Positions 17,095 to 26,375 of a DNA stretch of 56,691 bases are shown here, piece after piece (positions within the stretch are counted from its first letter, which is position 1; every line of letters starts with the position of its first letter). Source of the DNA: Pseudarthrobacter chlorophenolicus (GTDB lineage Bacteria; Actinomycetota; Actinomycetes; Actinomycetales; Micrococcaceae); NCBI RefSeq assembly GCF_000962805.1, contig NZ_JZTW01000023.1:1-56691 (forward strand), read 5' to 3'. The notes under the pieces were generated by a model. That model ran no database searches and had not been told where the DNA came from. It saw only the letters and a program-made list of their open reading frames with translations. Both the position numbers and the translations under genes were made by a program.

Positions 17095-18087
17095 ATGTTC
17101 TGGGCCTCATACCTGCTGGCGGTCCTGGCGATCATACTGGCGTGGCCGGTACCCATCCTGCTGTCGCGTGCGCAGTGGCCCGCGCGGTCGCCCTTTACGG
17201 CCATGATTCTCTGGCAGGCCATCGCACTGGCAGGTGGCCTGTCGATGATCGGCGCCATGCTGGTCTACGGCCTGGAGCCCATAGGGGACAACCTGATCGC
17301 CGGGCTCCGGTCCCTGGCCGGCATGGTGCTCTTCAACGCCCCCACCACAGCCCTGGGGTTTTGGCACATCTTCGCCCTGTCTGCAGCAGCCCTGCTGACT
17401 GCCCACCTTGTGTTCACCCTGTTGCTCACCTACTACAGGATCCAGCGGCAGCGGTGGCGCCACCGAGAGCTGCTGGCCCTCCTGGCGTCCCCGTCAGGCC
17501 AGGACACCGCCACGCTGGTCATCAGCCATGACTCCCCGGTGGCCTATTGCCTGCCCGGCGGAGCACGGTCTGTCACAGTACTTTCCGACGGCCTGATGGC
17601 GGCCCTCGAGCCAGCAGAACTCCAGGCCGTCCTGACCCACGAAAACGCACACCTGAGCCAGCGGCACCACCTGCTGCTGTGGGCGTTCGCCGCGTGGCGC
17701 CAGGCCCTCCCCTGGCTGCCCACCACGCGTCTTGCGCAGGAATCGGTGAGCTCGCTCATTGAAATGCTGGCCGACGACGTTGCCCTGCGGACAGCCAGCA
17801 AAGCCACCCTCATCAAGGCAATCGCCATCGTGGCCAGCGGTTCGTCCGCCGGACCGAACGGGCACGGCACCGGCCAGGCTGCTCCCGGTATGGCATTGTC
17901 CGGCCTCGAGTCCGCCGCGGGAACTGCCGGCTCTGACTCCAGCCGCACTACGGCGTCCCGGGTCAGCCGCCTGCTTTCACCACAACCCGGACTGCCACGG
18001 GCCGCACGGAGCCTGGTCCTCACCGCCTGCGTGCTGCTGCTGGCGCTTCCCACGGCCCTGCTGGTGGTGCCCGGCCTGCTGGGCTGA
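17095..18087 (+). CDS. M56-family (BlaR1-like) membrane metalloprotease without sensor domain
   Basis: A 330-residue membrane protein with hydrophobic helices at about 3-24, 35-58 and 90-112, then a cytosolic zinc-protease part with VLTHENAHLSQRHH (His182-Glu183 and His186, the HExxH zinc motif). A last helix lies at about 303-328. BlaR1 of staphylococci has the same protease plus a C-terminal extracellular penicillin-binding domain; that domain is absent here, so the signal sensed is unknown. The gene starts 6 bp after blaI and is surely co-transcribed, making a repressor-protease pair. By family knowledge the protease, directly or indirectly, inactivates the repressor. The link with cytochrome bd suggests a respiratory, redox or cell-envelope signal, which is inference. 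Confidence 0.87.
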   Translation: MFWASYLLAVLAIILAWPVPILLSRAQWPARSPFTAMILWQAIALAGGLSMIGAMLVYGLEPIGDNLIAGLRSLAGMVLFNAPTTALGFWHIFALSAAALLTAHLVFTLLLTYYRIQRQRWRHRELLALLASPSGQDTATLVISHDSPVAYCLPGGARSVTVLSDGLMAALEPAELQAVLTHENAHLSQRHHLLLWAFAAWRQALPWLPTTRLAQESVSSLIEMLADDVALRTASKATLIKAIAIVASGSSAGPNGHGTGQAAPGMALSGLESAAGTAGSDSSRTTASRVSRLLSPQPGLPRAARSLVLTACVLLLALPTALLVVPGLLG

Positions 18088-18165
18088 ACCTCTCGCCGTT
18101 GTGCCCTGAAAGCGGACGGTGCGCCGGACACCGCGGGTGCACCGTAAGCCCGCCAACAGCCCCTG

Positions 18166-20274
18166 TCAGGCGTCGATGCGCTCCCGGTCCAGGCTTGCAG
18201 CGCCGGCGATGATGAAGTCCTTGCGCGGGGACACATCAGAGCCCATCAGCAGGTCAAAGGTCTTCTCGGCCTCTTCCAGTTCCGCGATCCCCACTTTGCG
18301 GAGCATCCGGTGCCGGGGGTCCATGGTGGTCTCGGCCAACTGTTCGGCGTCCATTTCACCCAGGCCCTTGTACCGCTGGATGGGCTCCTTGTACCGCTTG
18401 CCTTCCTTGGCCAGCCTGGCCAGCAGCACGTGCAGCTCGGCCTCGGAGTAGGTGTAGATCATCTCGTTGGCCTTCTGCCCGGCGTTGACCACCTCCACCC
18501 GGTGCAGCGGCGGGACGGCGGCGAACACCCTGCCTTCCTCGATCATCGGGCGCATGTAGCGGAAGAAGAGCGTCAGCAGCAGCGTGCGGATGTGCGCGCC
18601 GTCCACGTCGGCATCGGTCATCAGGATGACCTTGCCGTAACGGGCTGCGCTGATGTCGAAGCTGCGGCCGGACCCTGCACCCACCACCTGGATGAGGGCG
18701 GCGCATTCGGCGTTGGAGAGCATGTCCCCCACGGAGGCCTTCTGCACGTTGAGGATCTTCCCGCGGATGGGGAGCAGCGCCTGGAAGTCGGAGGACCGCG
18801 CCAGCTTGGCTGTCCCCAGCGCCGAGTCGCCTTCCACGATGAAGAGTTCGGAACGTTCGACGTCGTCCGTGCGGCAATCTGCCAGCTTGGTGGGCATCGA
18901 GGAGGTTTCCAGCGCATTCTTCCGCCGCTGGGTTTCCTTGTGCACACGGGCCGAGATGCGCGATTTCATCTCGCTGACGATCTTCTCCAGCAGGAGGGCC
19001 GACTGCGCTTTGTCGTTGCGGTTGGCGGAGCCCAGTTTGGCGACGATTTCCCGTTCCACCACCTTGGCCACGATGGCGCGGACAGCGGAGGTGCCAAGTA
19101 TTTCCTTGGTCTGGCCTTCGAACTGCGGCTCGGCAAGGCGGACTGTGAGGACTGCCGTCAGGCCGGCGAAAATGTCGTCCTTTTCTATCTTGTCGTTGCC
19201 GGCCTTGAGCTTGCGGGCGTTGGTTTCCACGGCCTTGCGGAAGGTCTTCACCAGCGCCTGTTCGAAGCCGGACTGGTGCGTTCCACCCTTCGGTGTGGAG
19301 ATGATGTTGACGAAGCTGCGGACGGTGCTGTCATAGCCGATGCCCCACCGCAGGGCCACGTCCACCTCGCAGTCCCGTTCAACCTCCGCCAGCTGGCTGT
19401 GGCCGCGCTCATCGAGGACGGGCACGGTTTCCTTGAACTTGCCCGAACCGTGCAGCCGCCAGACGTCGGTCACCGGCGGGTCAGCGGCCAGGAAGTCAAC
19501 AAACTCGGAGATGCCGCCGTCGTGGTGGAACACTTCCTCGTGCGGGCCGGCCTCGCCGGGGGTGCCGGGCACCCGGCGTTCATCGCGGACCGTCAGCTTC
19601 AGGCCCGGCACCAGGAAAGAGGTCTGCCGGGCGCGGGATGCCAGTTCGTCGTAGGAAAACTTCGCGTCCGGCGTGAAGATCTGGCGGTCCGCCCAGTAGC
19701 GGATGCGCGTGCCAGTGACGCCGCGTTTCGCCTTGCCGACGACATCCAGCACGGAGTCGTCGACGAACGGGGTAAACGCAGCGGCAGGATCGGTCTTGCT
19801 GCCGACATCCTTGAAACGGCCGGGCTCGCCCCTGCGGAAAGACATCCGGTAGGTCTTGCCGCCCCGGTCAACCTCAACGTCCAGCCGGGATGACAGCGCG
19901 TTGACCACCGAGGCGCCAACACCGTGCAGGCCGCCGGAGGCCGTGTAGGACCCGCCGCCGAATTTTCCGCCGGCGTGCAGCTTCGTAAAGACCACCTCGA
20001 CGCCGGTGAGTCCGGTCTTGGGTTCCTTGTCGATGGGGATGCCGCGGCCGTCGTCGTGGATCTCCACGGAGTTGTCCGCATGCAGGATGATGCGGATGTC
20101 GTGGCCAAAGCCGGCCAGGGCCTCATCCACTGAGTTATCGATGATTTCCCACAGGCAGTGCATCAGGCCGCGCGAGTCGGTTGAACCGATGTACATGCCC
20201 GGGCGCTTGCGGACGGCCTCCAGGCCTTCCAGGACTGACAGATGCCGGGCGGTGTACTCAGAGCTTGGTGCCAC
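18166..20274 (-). CDS. parE: DNA topoisomerase IV (type IIA) subunit B
   Basis: A 702-residue ATPase subunit. The GHKL domain shows LEAVRKRPGMYIGS, EIIDNSVDEALAG and DDGRGIPID, with ASGGLHGVGASVVNALS. The TOPRIM part has the SELFIVEGDSALG acidic site and MTDADVDGAHIRTLLLTLFF, and it ends with MDPRHRMLRKVG as in ParE/GyrB. It pairs with ParC (6.3-8.8 kb) to decatenate DNA. The start is GTG at 20274 with GAAGGAG 12 nt upstream. In contrast with many bacteria, parE and parC are not adjacent here but lie 9.4 kb apart on opposite strands. It converges with the M56 gene over a 78-bp gap. Confidence 0.95.
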   Translation of the reverse strand: MAPSSEYTARHLSVLEGLEAVRKRPGMYIGSTDSRGLMHCLWEIIDNSVDEALAGFGHDIRIILHADNSVEIHDDGRGIPIDKEPKTGLTGVEVVFTKLHAGGKFGGGSYTASGGLHGVGASVVNALSSRLDVEVDRGGKTYRMSFRRGEPGRFKDVGSKTDPAAAFTPFVDDSVLDVVGKAKRGVTGTRIRYWADRQIFTPDAKFSYDELASRARQTSFLVPGLKLTVRDERRVPGTPGEAGPHEEVFHHDGGISEFVDFLAADPPVTDVWRLHGSGKFKETVPVLDERGHSQLAEVERDCEVDVALRWGIGYDSTVRSFVNIISTPKGGTHQSGFEQALVKTFRKAVETNARKLKAGNDKIEKDDIFAGLTAVLTVRLAEPQFEGQTKEILGTSAVRAIVAKVVEREIVAKLGSANRNDKAQSALLLEKIVSEMKSRISARVHKETQRRKNALETSSMPTKLADCRTDDVERSELFIVEGDSALGTAKLARSSDFQALLPIRGKILNVQKASVGDMLSNAECAALIQVVGAGSGRSFDISAARYGKVILMTDADVDGAHIRTLLLTLFFRYMRPMIEEGRVFAAVPPLHRVEVVNAGQKANEMIYTYSEAELHVLLARLAKEGKRYKEPIQRYKGLGEMDAEQLAETTMDPRHRMLRKVGIAELEEAEKTFDLLMGSDVSPRKDFIIAGAASLDRERIDA

Positions 20275-20531
20275 TGGTGATGAACTCCTTCAGGGACGGA
20301 ACAGCAGGCGCTTAAAGCGCTCCCTCTAGGGTAGTCGGCCCCGGACCGGAGCTGCGGTTGCCACTCCTTGCCGTCCCTGTGGACCGCGCCACTTGGCCAC
20401 CGCCTGCCATGCAGTGGCCAATCTTGACCGAAGCTTGCGGATACGCGGACAGCGAACTTGGTCCATCCTTGCGATGGTTTGGATACGAATACTGGTTATA
20501 TAGACGTACAGATCTACTAAGGAGGCCGATT

Positions 20532-20753
20532 ATGACAACAGCAGTGGCAGACCGCACACTCAACGCACTCGACCGGTGCGACCGTTGCGGAGCTCAAGCG
20601 TATGTCCGGGTTGTACTCGAGTCCTCCGGCGGTGAGCTGCTCTTCTGCGGCCACCACGCCCGAGCCGTCGAAGCGACGCTCAAGCCCCTGAGCTCCGACT
20701 GGCACGATGAGACGGCCAAGCTTCACCAGAAAGAAGCCGTGGAAATCGACTAG
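20532..20753 (+). CDS. Small Cys/His-rich protein, DUF7455-type
   Basis: A 73-residue protein that begins MTTAVADRTLNALDRCDRCG. It carries Cys16 and Cys19 (CDRC) and, after a short beta segment, LLFCGHHARAVEATLK, so a zinc-ribbon-like site is likely. It resembles the small DUF7455 proteins encoded near sigA and parE in many actinobacteria; the function is unknown. The start is clear: a strong AAGGAGG lies 7 nt before the ATG, and the upstream A/T-rich segment (GGTTATATAGA) is the likely promoter. Longer in-frame starts upstream have no RBS and cross the promoter. A strong terminator hairpin follows 16 bp after the stop. Confidence 0.85.
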   Translation: MTTAVADRTLNALDRCDRCGAQAYVRVVLESSGGELLFCGHHARAVEATLKPLSSDWHDETAKLHQKEAVEID

Positions 20754-20769
20754 GGACAGCATAACGTCC

Positions 20770-20810
20770 AAAGGGTGGGACCCCTCCGAACGGAGGGGTC
20801 CCACCCTTTT
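20770..20810. terminator. Rho-independent terminator after the DUF7455-type gene
   Basis: Long perfect stem (AAAGGGTGGGACCCCTCCG against its complement, 2-nt gap) followed by TTTTGCTTT; among the strongest hairpins in the window. Confidence 0.9.
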
Positions 20811-20908
20811 GCTTTAAACGGCGCTTTGCTGCGATGCGGGCTTGGCCGAACCGGGCCGGGTCCGCCGAACGGAGCCGCCGCCTCTTCAGCCGAATCGGGC
20901 TGGAAACG

Positions 20909-20960
20909 CCAGCGGGCCGGCCCGGACCCCTGATGGATGGAATCCGGACTGGCCCGCTGG
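20909..20960. terminator. Hairpin after sigA
   Basis: Outer arms CCAGCGGGCC / GGCCCGCTGG and inner arms CCGGA / TCCGG, starting 49 bp past the sigA stop. No clear T tract on the sigA strand. Confidence 0.55.
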
Positions 20961-21008
20961 CCTTGCCCTGCGTACCGGCGGCCTTACGGGCCGGCCGGCG
21001 CGTGTTGC

Positions 21009-22310
21009 CTAGTCCAGGTAGTCGCGCAGCACCTGGGAACGTGACGGGTGGCGCAGCTTGGACATGGTCTTCGATTCGATCTGGCGGATCCGCTCGCGCG
21101 TGACTCCGTAGACCTTGCCGATTTCGTCTAAAGTCTTCGGCTGTCCGTCGGTCAGGCCGAAGCGCATGGCCACAACCCCGGCTTCACGTTCGGACAGGGT
21201 GTCCAGAACGGAGTGCAGTTGCTCCTGCAGCAGTGTGAAGCTCACGGCATCGGCGGGAACCACGGCCTCGGAGTCCTCGATGAGGTCGCCGAACTCGGAA
21301 TCGCCGTCTTCACCCAGCGGGGTGTGGAGGGAGATGGGTTCGCGGCCGTACTTCTGGACCTCGACAACCTTTTCGGGTGTCATGTCCAGTTCGAGTGCCA
21401 GTTCCTCGGGCGTGGGTTCGCGGCCCAGGTCCTGCAGCATCTGGCGCTGGACGCGGGCCAGCTTGTTGATGACTTCCACCATGTGCACCGGGATACGGAT
21501 GGTGCGGGCCTGGTCGGCCATGGCACGGGTGATGGCCTGGCGGATCCACCATGTGGCGTACGTGGAGAACTTGAAGCCCTTGGTGTAGTCGAACTTCTCC
21601 ACGGCGCGGATCAGGCCCAGGTTGCCTTCCTGGATCAGGTCCAGGAAGAGCATGCCGCGGCCGGTGTAGCGCTTGGCCAGCGAGACCACCAGGCGGAGGT
21701 TGGCCTCCAGCAGGTGGTTCTTGGCACGCTTGCCGTCGTGGATGATGAATTCCAGCTCGCGCTTGTACTTCGGCTCCATGGAGCCGTCGTCAGCGGCGAT
21801 CTTCTCTTCGGCGAACAGGCCGGCTTCGATCCGCAGCGCAAGGTCCACTTCCTGCTCAGCGTTGAGCAGGGCCACCTTGCCGATCTGCTTCAGGTAGTCC
21901 TTGACGGGGTCGGCAGTAGCGCCGGCCGACATGACCTGCTGGACGGGGGCGTCGTCGTCGTCGGCGTCAGAGTAGACAAAGCCCTTGCCGCTGCCTACGG
22001 CACCCTTGGCCGTGGCGGCTTCGCTTTCTTCAGCGGCCTCGGCGCCTTCCAGGAGGCTCTCGTCGGGATCCTCCTCGACGTCCTCAACTTCGTCAGCGTC
22101 GTCGGCAGAAGCCTTGTTGGCGGCCTCCGCGGCCGCCTTGGCGCCGGGCTTGGGCCCGCGCTTCTTGGGCTCAGGCTTGCCGTCCGCGCCGGAGGAAGCC
22201 TTGTTGGCTGCCCGGGTAGCGGCCCGCTTGGCGTTGGTCGCAGCCTGCTTCTCCTCGGCGGACAGATTGTCCTGGGCGGCGGGGTCCTTCTTCGTGGAAG
22301 ACGGGGTCAC
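21009..22310 (-). CDS. sigA: Primary RNA polymerase sigma factor (SigA/HrdB type)
   Basis: A 433-residue sigma-70 factor. The first 110 residues are a Lys/Ala-rich and acidic low-complexity tail, as in HrdB. Region 1.2 starts at DPVKDYLKQIGKVALLNAEQ; region 2 has LIQEGNLGLIRAVEKFDYTK and KFSTYATWWIRQAITRAMAD; region 4 has VTRERIRQIESKTMSKLRHP. It directs housekeeping transcription. I choose GTG at 22310 (VTPSSTKKD) because AAAGG lies 8 nt upstream and nothing upstream in frame looks conserved. A perfect-arm inverted repeat at 20909-20960 lies after the stop and is the likely terminator. The neighbourhood sigA - DUF4192 and parE is common in actinobacteria. Confidence 0.96.
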   Translation of the reverse strand: MTPSSTKKDPAAQDNLSAEEKQAATNAKRAATRAANKASSGADGKPEPKKRGPKPGAKAAAEAANKASADDADEVEDVEEDPDESLLEGAEAAEESEAATAKGAVGSGKGFVYSDADDDDAPVQQVMSAGATADPVKDYLKQIGKVALLNAEQEVDLALRIEAGLFAEEKIAADDGSMEPKYKRELEFIIHDGKRAKNHLLEANLRLVVSLAKRYTGRGMLFLDLIQEGNLGLIRAVEKFDYTKGFKFSTYATWWIRQAITRAMADQARTIRIPVHMVEVINKLARVQRQMLQDLGREPTPEELALELDMTPEKVVEVQKYGREPISLHTPLGEDGDSEFGDLIEDSEAVVPADAVSFTLLQEQLHSVLDTLSEREAGVVAMRFGLTDGQPKTLDEIGKVYGVTRERIRQIESKTMSKLRHPSRSQVLRDYLD

Positions 22311-22591
22311 AGAAAACCTTTCTTGCGGTGGTCTGTGGAATCGCCATACGGGCAACACCACTATGACCCTGTCAAGTCCGTGATGGAAATCAAGCGCCAC
22401 CACGGCCGGCAGAGTCTTTTAAGACAACTACCGGAGCGGCCGTATTGTTCCCCGAAGGACGATACTGCTGGTGCTCGATACACGGACCCAACCGGGTCTC
22501 GGCAACCATTGTCTCATGTTTCGCCGCATCGGGCCTCCCCCGGCTCCAGCGGGCCGGTTCCGAAGGTGCCGTGCATATTGGCAGCCCACCC

Positions 22592-23881
22592 TCACGCAGC
22601 AGCTCCGGGGCCGAACTTCTGCCAGGCTGATTCCTTCCTGGCTGCCCAACCGCAAATGGATCCACGTTCCACCAGCTCCAGGATCAGTTCCGCAAGCCGG
22701 GACCCAGGTTCGGCCCTCAGTGCGTCGCTCAGGTGCCGGGCGGCATAGGAACCGCGGCCACGGCACCATGAGATCCAGCCGCGGCCGGTCAGCGCCGCCG
22801 CCGCCGCCTGGCCGTCCAACGCAGCCAACTCCGCCAGGATGCGGTCCAACCCGTCCATGCCCGCCCAGTCCGGGATGTCCGGCGCCAAGCCCATCAGGAC
22901 CGCCCCGTAGTTGGGCACCTCCCCGTCGACTGACTCCGGTCCCGCAGGGTGCGCCATGTGAAGCCTTACTAGTCCCCGGCACTCCCCTGCGGCGCTGCCT
23001 GGCCTACCCGCATCGCCGGACGTTCCGGCGTCATGGCCGGGCACTGCCAACGGGCTGATCGGCTCCAGCTGAAGGGCATCGTCGAAGATATAGAGGCCCT
23101 CATCGCCGGCCTCGGCCGCTTTCCTCCCTGCTGCGCTCATCACCAGCACAGCGTCCCGCCAATGCGGGACCAGGAGGGAGGCGGACAGGAAGCCGTCGCG
23201 GTCCGCATCCGGAATCCAGGGCAGCGCAGCGGGACGGGCCAGCAGGTCCTCCCACACATCCAGGACCCGCCGAAACTGTGCCAGGCTGCGGCGCCGCGCC
23301 GACAGCCCGCGTTCCCACTCTTCCTCGGCCTCCATGGCGGCTGCCCGGTGCATCGCGGGAACCGGCCGCGCGCCAGTCTCCTGCCGTTCCGGCCCTGGTC
23401 CCACGCTGCTGCCCCGGTACACCATTTCCGCATTTAGTGCGCTGTCGCGGATTTCCTGGACGGGGCGTCCGGGCCCCGGGCAGCAGTCGGCATCTAGGCA
23501 GTATGCGTCCCGCCAGTAGTCCCCGCCGACGTACCAGGCGTCCCGCACCGGCATGCCGGCCTGATCCAGCACGGGCGCGAGGCCAGCCAACAGCGGGCCG
23601 TAACTGCCCGCGGCCACGTGCGTGTCGCTGGTGAAAACGGCGAGCAGCGTGCCGTCAGCACTCGTGTCAGCATCAAGGTAGCCGCGTACCGCCTGCAGAT
23701 AGCGCCCCGGCGCGGCACCCCCTGCAGGCGACGGCAGGTCGAGCCGGAGCGTGGCACCAAGCTGCCTGCCGTGCATGGTCATGGCCACGAGGCTGTCGGA
23801 AGGCCAGTAGCCCAGCGAATGCGGAATGAAACCGAGGATGTCCGCGGGTCCGGTGACGGTGAGTCTTTCGGGAGCTGTCAT
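22592..23881 (-). CDS. DUF4192-domain protein
   Basis: A 429-residue protein with the characteristic N-terminus RLTVTGPADILGFIPHSLGY followed by WPSDSLVAMTMHGRQLGATL. It continues with YVGGDYWRDAYCLDADCCPG and a C-terminal helical part ending LAELILELVERGSICGWAAR. DUF4192 proteins are found only in actinobacteria, frequently next to the primary sigma gene; the role is unknown. No membrane segment or signal peptide is seen. The residues LDADCCPGPGR form a Cys-rich patch typical of the family. GGAGCC lies directly before the ATG. It is oriented the same way as sigA, with 281 bp between. Confidence 0.88.
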   Translation of the reverse strand: MTAPERLTVTGPADILGFIPHSLGYWPSDSLVAMTMHGRQLGATLRLDLPSPAGGAAPGRYLQAVRGYLDADTSADGTLLAVFTSDTHVAAGSYGPLLAGLAPVLDQAGMPVRDAWYVGGDYWRDAYCLDADCCPGPGRPVQEIRDSALNAEMVYRGSSVGPGPERQETGARPVPAMHRAAAMEAEEEWERGLSARRRSLAQFRRVLDVWEDLLARPAALPWIPDADRDGFLSASLLVPHWRDAVLVMSAAGRKAAEAGDEGLYIFDDALQLEPISPLAVPGHDAGTSGDAGRPGSAAGECRGLVRLHMAHPAGPESVDGEVPNYGAVLMGLAPDIPDWAGMDGLDRILAELAALDGQAAAAALTGRGWISWCRGRGSYAARHLSDALRAEPGSRLAELILELVERGSICGWAARKESAWQKFGPGAAA

Positions 23882-24037
23882 GGCTCCACGATCCGCCGGG
23901 CGGCCGTCACCGGGAAGGCGTGGCCCTGCCTAAGTGGACAACTCCGGCCAGGCTTCGTCGGAAAGCGGCGGCATCCACTAACAAACACCAGGAAAGCCAC
24001 CGCCCCACGACGGCGGAGACCGGTTGTGGAGGACTGG

Positions 24038-25384
24038 TCAGTCTCCCGTGGCAGTGTTCTGGCTGCGCCGGGCCAGGTTCTCGCGGCGCTGCCTGGCCAG
24101 GGCAGTCCGGAGCGGCGGAACGACCACGCCTTGCTCGGCCATTCGCCGCCGTACCTTCCGCCGGCAACCCATCACGGCGGCCGCGCCGAACCCCAGCAGC
24201 AGGAACTGGACGCTCAGGGCGATGCGGAACGGATCGAGCCCGTACAGGACCCCGTTGGAGAAGCCGCTGGCGTAGAGGAGGTCCAGAACGAGCCCAATAA
24301 GGAAGATCGCGGTCAGCGCGGCAATGAAACCGCCAACGTTCACAATTCCAGTTGCCGTCCCGATGCGGTGCGCAGGGTTGAACGTCCGCGCAAAGTCAAA
24401 CCCGATCATTGATCCCGGCCCACCAATGGCCAGGGCCACCACCAGGATGGCCAGCAGCCACAACGGAGCCCGCCCCGGAATCAGCAGGACCGCCGCCCAG
24501 GCCGCCGCCGTCACCGCGGCGATGAGCAGGACCATCGTGGAACGCCGCAGCGGGTGCTTGGAGACGAACCGGCCGATGAACGGCCCCACCGCCATGGCGG
24601 CCGCCACATACAGCGCCATCAGGGAGGCAACGGTTCCGGCATCGAGCCCCTGCCCGGAAATCAGGAACGGGTAGCCCCAGGTCATGGCGAAAACCGTGCC
24701 GCTGAACTGGATGGTGAAGTGGCTCCACATGCCGAGCCGGGTTCCCGGCTGGCGCCATGCACTGGCCAGGGACACTCCCGTGGCCTTGAGCCCCTGATGG
24801 GCCGTGGGCCGTTCAACCCCAGGCGGGACGTCCTGCAGGAACACCACCACCAGCACCACCGCGAGGGCGGACATGCCCGCGAGCATCAGGAACGCCGGCG
24901 TCCATCCGGATGCGTGCAGGACGAAGGCAAAAGGAATGACACTGATCAGCTGTCCCAGCTGGCCTGACATGCCTGTCAGCTGTGTAACCAGCGGGACCCT
25001 TGCCGGCGCAAACCACAGCGGGATCAGCCGGATCACTGAAATGAAGGTCATGGCGTCGCCGGCACCCACCAGGACCCTGCCCAGGACACCGCCGGGAATG
25101 CTGTCGGCATAGGCGAGCTGGAGCTGGCCCAGGCCCATCAGGACGGCACCGCCCGCAATCATGGCCCGTGAACCGAAGCGGTCCACCAACAGCCCGACCG
25201 GGATCTGCAGGGCGGCATAAACCAGCAACTGCAGGACAGTGAAGAAGGAGATAGCCGACGCGCTGGCATGGAACCGTTCGGTGGCCTCGAGGCCCACCAC
25301 TCCAAAGGAGGTGCGCTGGGAAACGGCCACCAGGTATCCGAATACTCCGATGGTCCAGATCAGCCAGGCGCGGGGTGCAGTCAC
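24038..25384 (-). CDS. MFS transporter
   Basis: A 448-residue permease with about 12 transmembrane helices, beginning TAPRAWLIWTIGVFGYLVAV. The loop after helix 2 carries the MFS signature-like PVGLLVDRFGSRAMIAGGAV. Other helices include FISVIRLIPLWFAPARVPLV and LTAIFLIGLVLDLLYASG. The fold matches the nitrate/sugar-phosphate-type branches of the superfamily, but the substrate cannot be told. I choose the GTG at 25384 because a CATAAT -10 hexamer lies exactly 6 nt upstream, with TTGACATAAT overlapping it, which gives a leaderless mRNA; the TTG one codon earlier is the alternative. The C-terminus is very basic (RRKVRRRMAEQG), cytoplasmic. Confidence 0.87.
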   Translation of the reverse strand: MTAPRAWLIWTIGVFGYLVAVSQRTSFGVVGLEATERFHASASAISFFTVLQLLVYAALQIPVGLLVDRFGSRAMIAGGAVLMGLGQLQLAYADSIPGGVLGRVLVGAGDAMTFISVIRLIPLWFAPARVPLVTQLTGMSGQLGQLISVIPFAFVLHASGWTPAFLMLAGMSALAVVLVVVFLQDVPPGVERPTAHQGLKATGVSLASAWRQPGTRLGMWSHFTIQFSGTVFAMTWGYPFLISGQGLDAGTVASLMALYVAAAMAVGPFIGRFVSKHPLRRSTMVLLIAAVTAAAWAAVLLIPGRAPLWLLAILVVALAIGGPGSMIGFDFARTFNPAHRIGTATGIVNVGGFIAALTAIFLIGLVLDLLYASGFSNGVLYGLDPFRIALSVQFLLLGFGAAAVMGCRRKVRRRMAEQGVVVPPLRTALARQRRENLARRSQNTATGD

Positions 25385-25390
25385 CAATTC

Positions 25391-25396
25391 ATTATG
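25391..25396 (-). promoter_or_regulatory. Leaderless -10 of the MFS gene
   Basis: CATAAT, 6 nt before the GTG at 25384, which decides that start. Confidence 0.5.
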
Positions 25397-25436
25397 TCAA
25401 CACGCCCTGCCCGGCCCGGGACTACGCGCCGGGCGG

Positions 25437-26375
25437 CTACTGCCCTGGGTTCTCCCGCGCCAGGTAGGCCTCGACGGCGGCGCCCAGCACATCTGCGTCC
25501 GGAAGCTCGTCATTTTCGTCGGCGAGCAGGGACCGGCGGACGATGCCGTCAGACTTTTCGTCGTAACGGGTTTCCAGCCGGGACACCACCTGCTGGACCT
25601 CCTCCGAGGCCTCAATCTGCTCAGCGATCTGGCGGCTCACGTCACGGCCCGATTCGCGCAGCCGGTCCGTGGGCAGCATGAGGGACGTGGCCGCACCCAG
25701 GTATTCCAGGCCGGCGACGGCGGCCGTGGGGTATTCGGCTTCGGCCAGGTAGTGCGGAACATGGATGACGTAGCCGGCAACATTGCGGTTGGCCTCGACG
25801 AGGCGCAGCTCCAGGATGTGGCCAACGGCAGCGGGCACTTCCACCGTTGGCTTCCATACGGAGATGCCTTCGATGAGTTCGGGCCGGTTTCCGTGGACCG
25901 TCACCCCAACCGGGCGGGTGTGCGGCACTGGCATGGGAATCGAATGGATCCAGGTGACCAGGTTGACGTCCAGCTTTTCCACGATGCCCACCACGGCACG
26001 GGCAAAGCGTTCCCACTGAAGATCAGGCTCAAACCCGGCCAGCAGCAGGAAAGGCTTACCCAGCCCGTCAACCAGCCGGTAGAGCGCCAGCCGCGGCTCC
26101 TGGTAATCCTGGATATGGTCTTCGACGAAGCTCACGTGGGGCCTGCGGGACCGGTAGTCAATCAGCTGGTCCGCGTCGAAGACGGCAACGGGCTGGGCAT
26201 CAAGGGAGTCCAGCAGTTCGGCATTGATCTGCTTCACCACGTGGCCGGCATCCGCGAAGCCGGTAAACCCCATCACCAGGTTCAGGCCGCGAAGCTCAGG
26301 GCTGTGGAACAGCTCGATGTTGCTCGCATAGAGAGCGTCGGGGTCCAGCAGGGAGCCGGAGATCCTTTCAAGCAC
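25437..26375 (-). CDS. PAC2-family protein (proteasome-assembly-chaperone-like)
   Basis: A 312-residue protein with the PAC2 fold: LRGLNLVMGFTGFADAGHVV, FDADQLIDYRSRRPHVSFVE, PFLLLAGFEPDLQWERFARA and VTVHGNRPELIEGISVWKPT are the familiar blocks. The C-terminal region is helical and Glu-rich (QIEASEEVQQVVSRLETRYD) with VLGAAVEAYLARENPGQ. Family members act as proteasome assembly chaperones in archaea/eukaryotes, and in actinobacteria they are conserved cytosolic proteins of unknown role. AAAGGA lies 5 nt before the ATG. It lies divergent from pepA, so a peptide/proteostasis link is possible but not shown. Confidence 0.88.
   Translation of the reverse strand: MLERISGSLLDPDALYASNIELFHSPELRGLNLVMGFTGFADAGHVVKQINAELLDSLDAQPVAVFDADQLIDYRSRRPHVSFVEDHIQDYQEPRLALYRLVDGLGKPFLLLAGFEPDLQWERFARAVVGIVEKLDVNLVTWIHSIPMPVPHTRPVGVTVHGNRPELIEGISVWKPTVEVPAAVGHILELRLVEANRNVAGYVIHVPHYLAEAEYPTAAVAGLEYLGAATSLMLPTDRLRESGRDVSRQIAEQIEASEEVQQVVSRLETRYDEKSDGIVRRSLLADENDELPDADVLGAAVEAYLARENPGQ

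Noticed and set aside
16705..18087. Beta-lactam resistance operon
   Set aside because: A BlaI/M56 pair is present, but there is no beta-lactamase gene and no penicillin-binding sensor domain.
18088..18165. Hairpin between the convergent M56 and parE genes
   Set aside because: Only 7-bp arms (ACGGTGC / GCACCGT) without a T tract; not enough to call a terminator.
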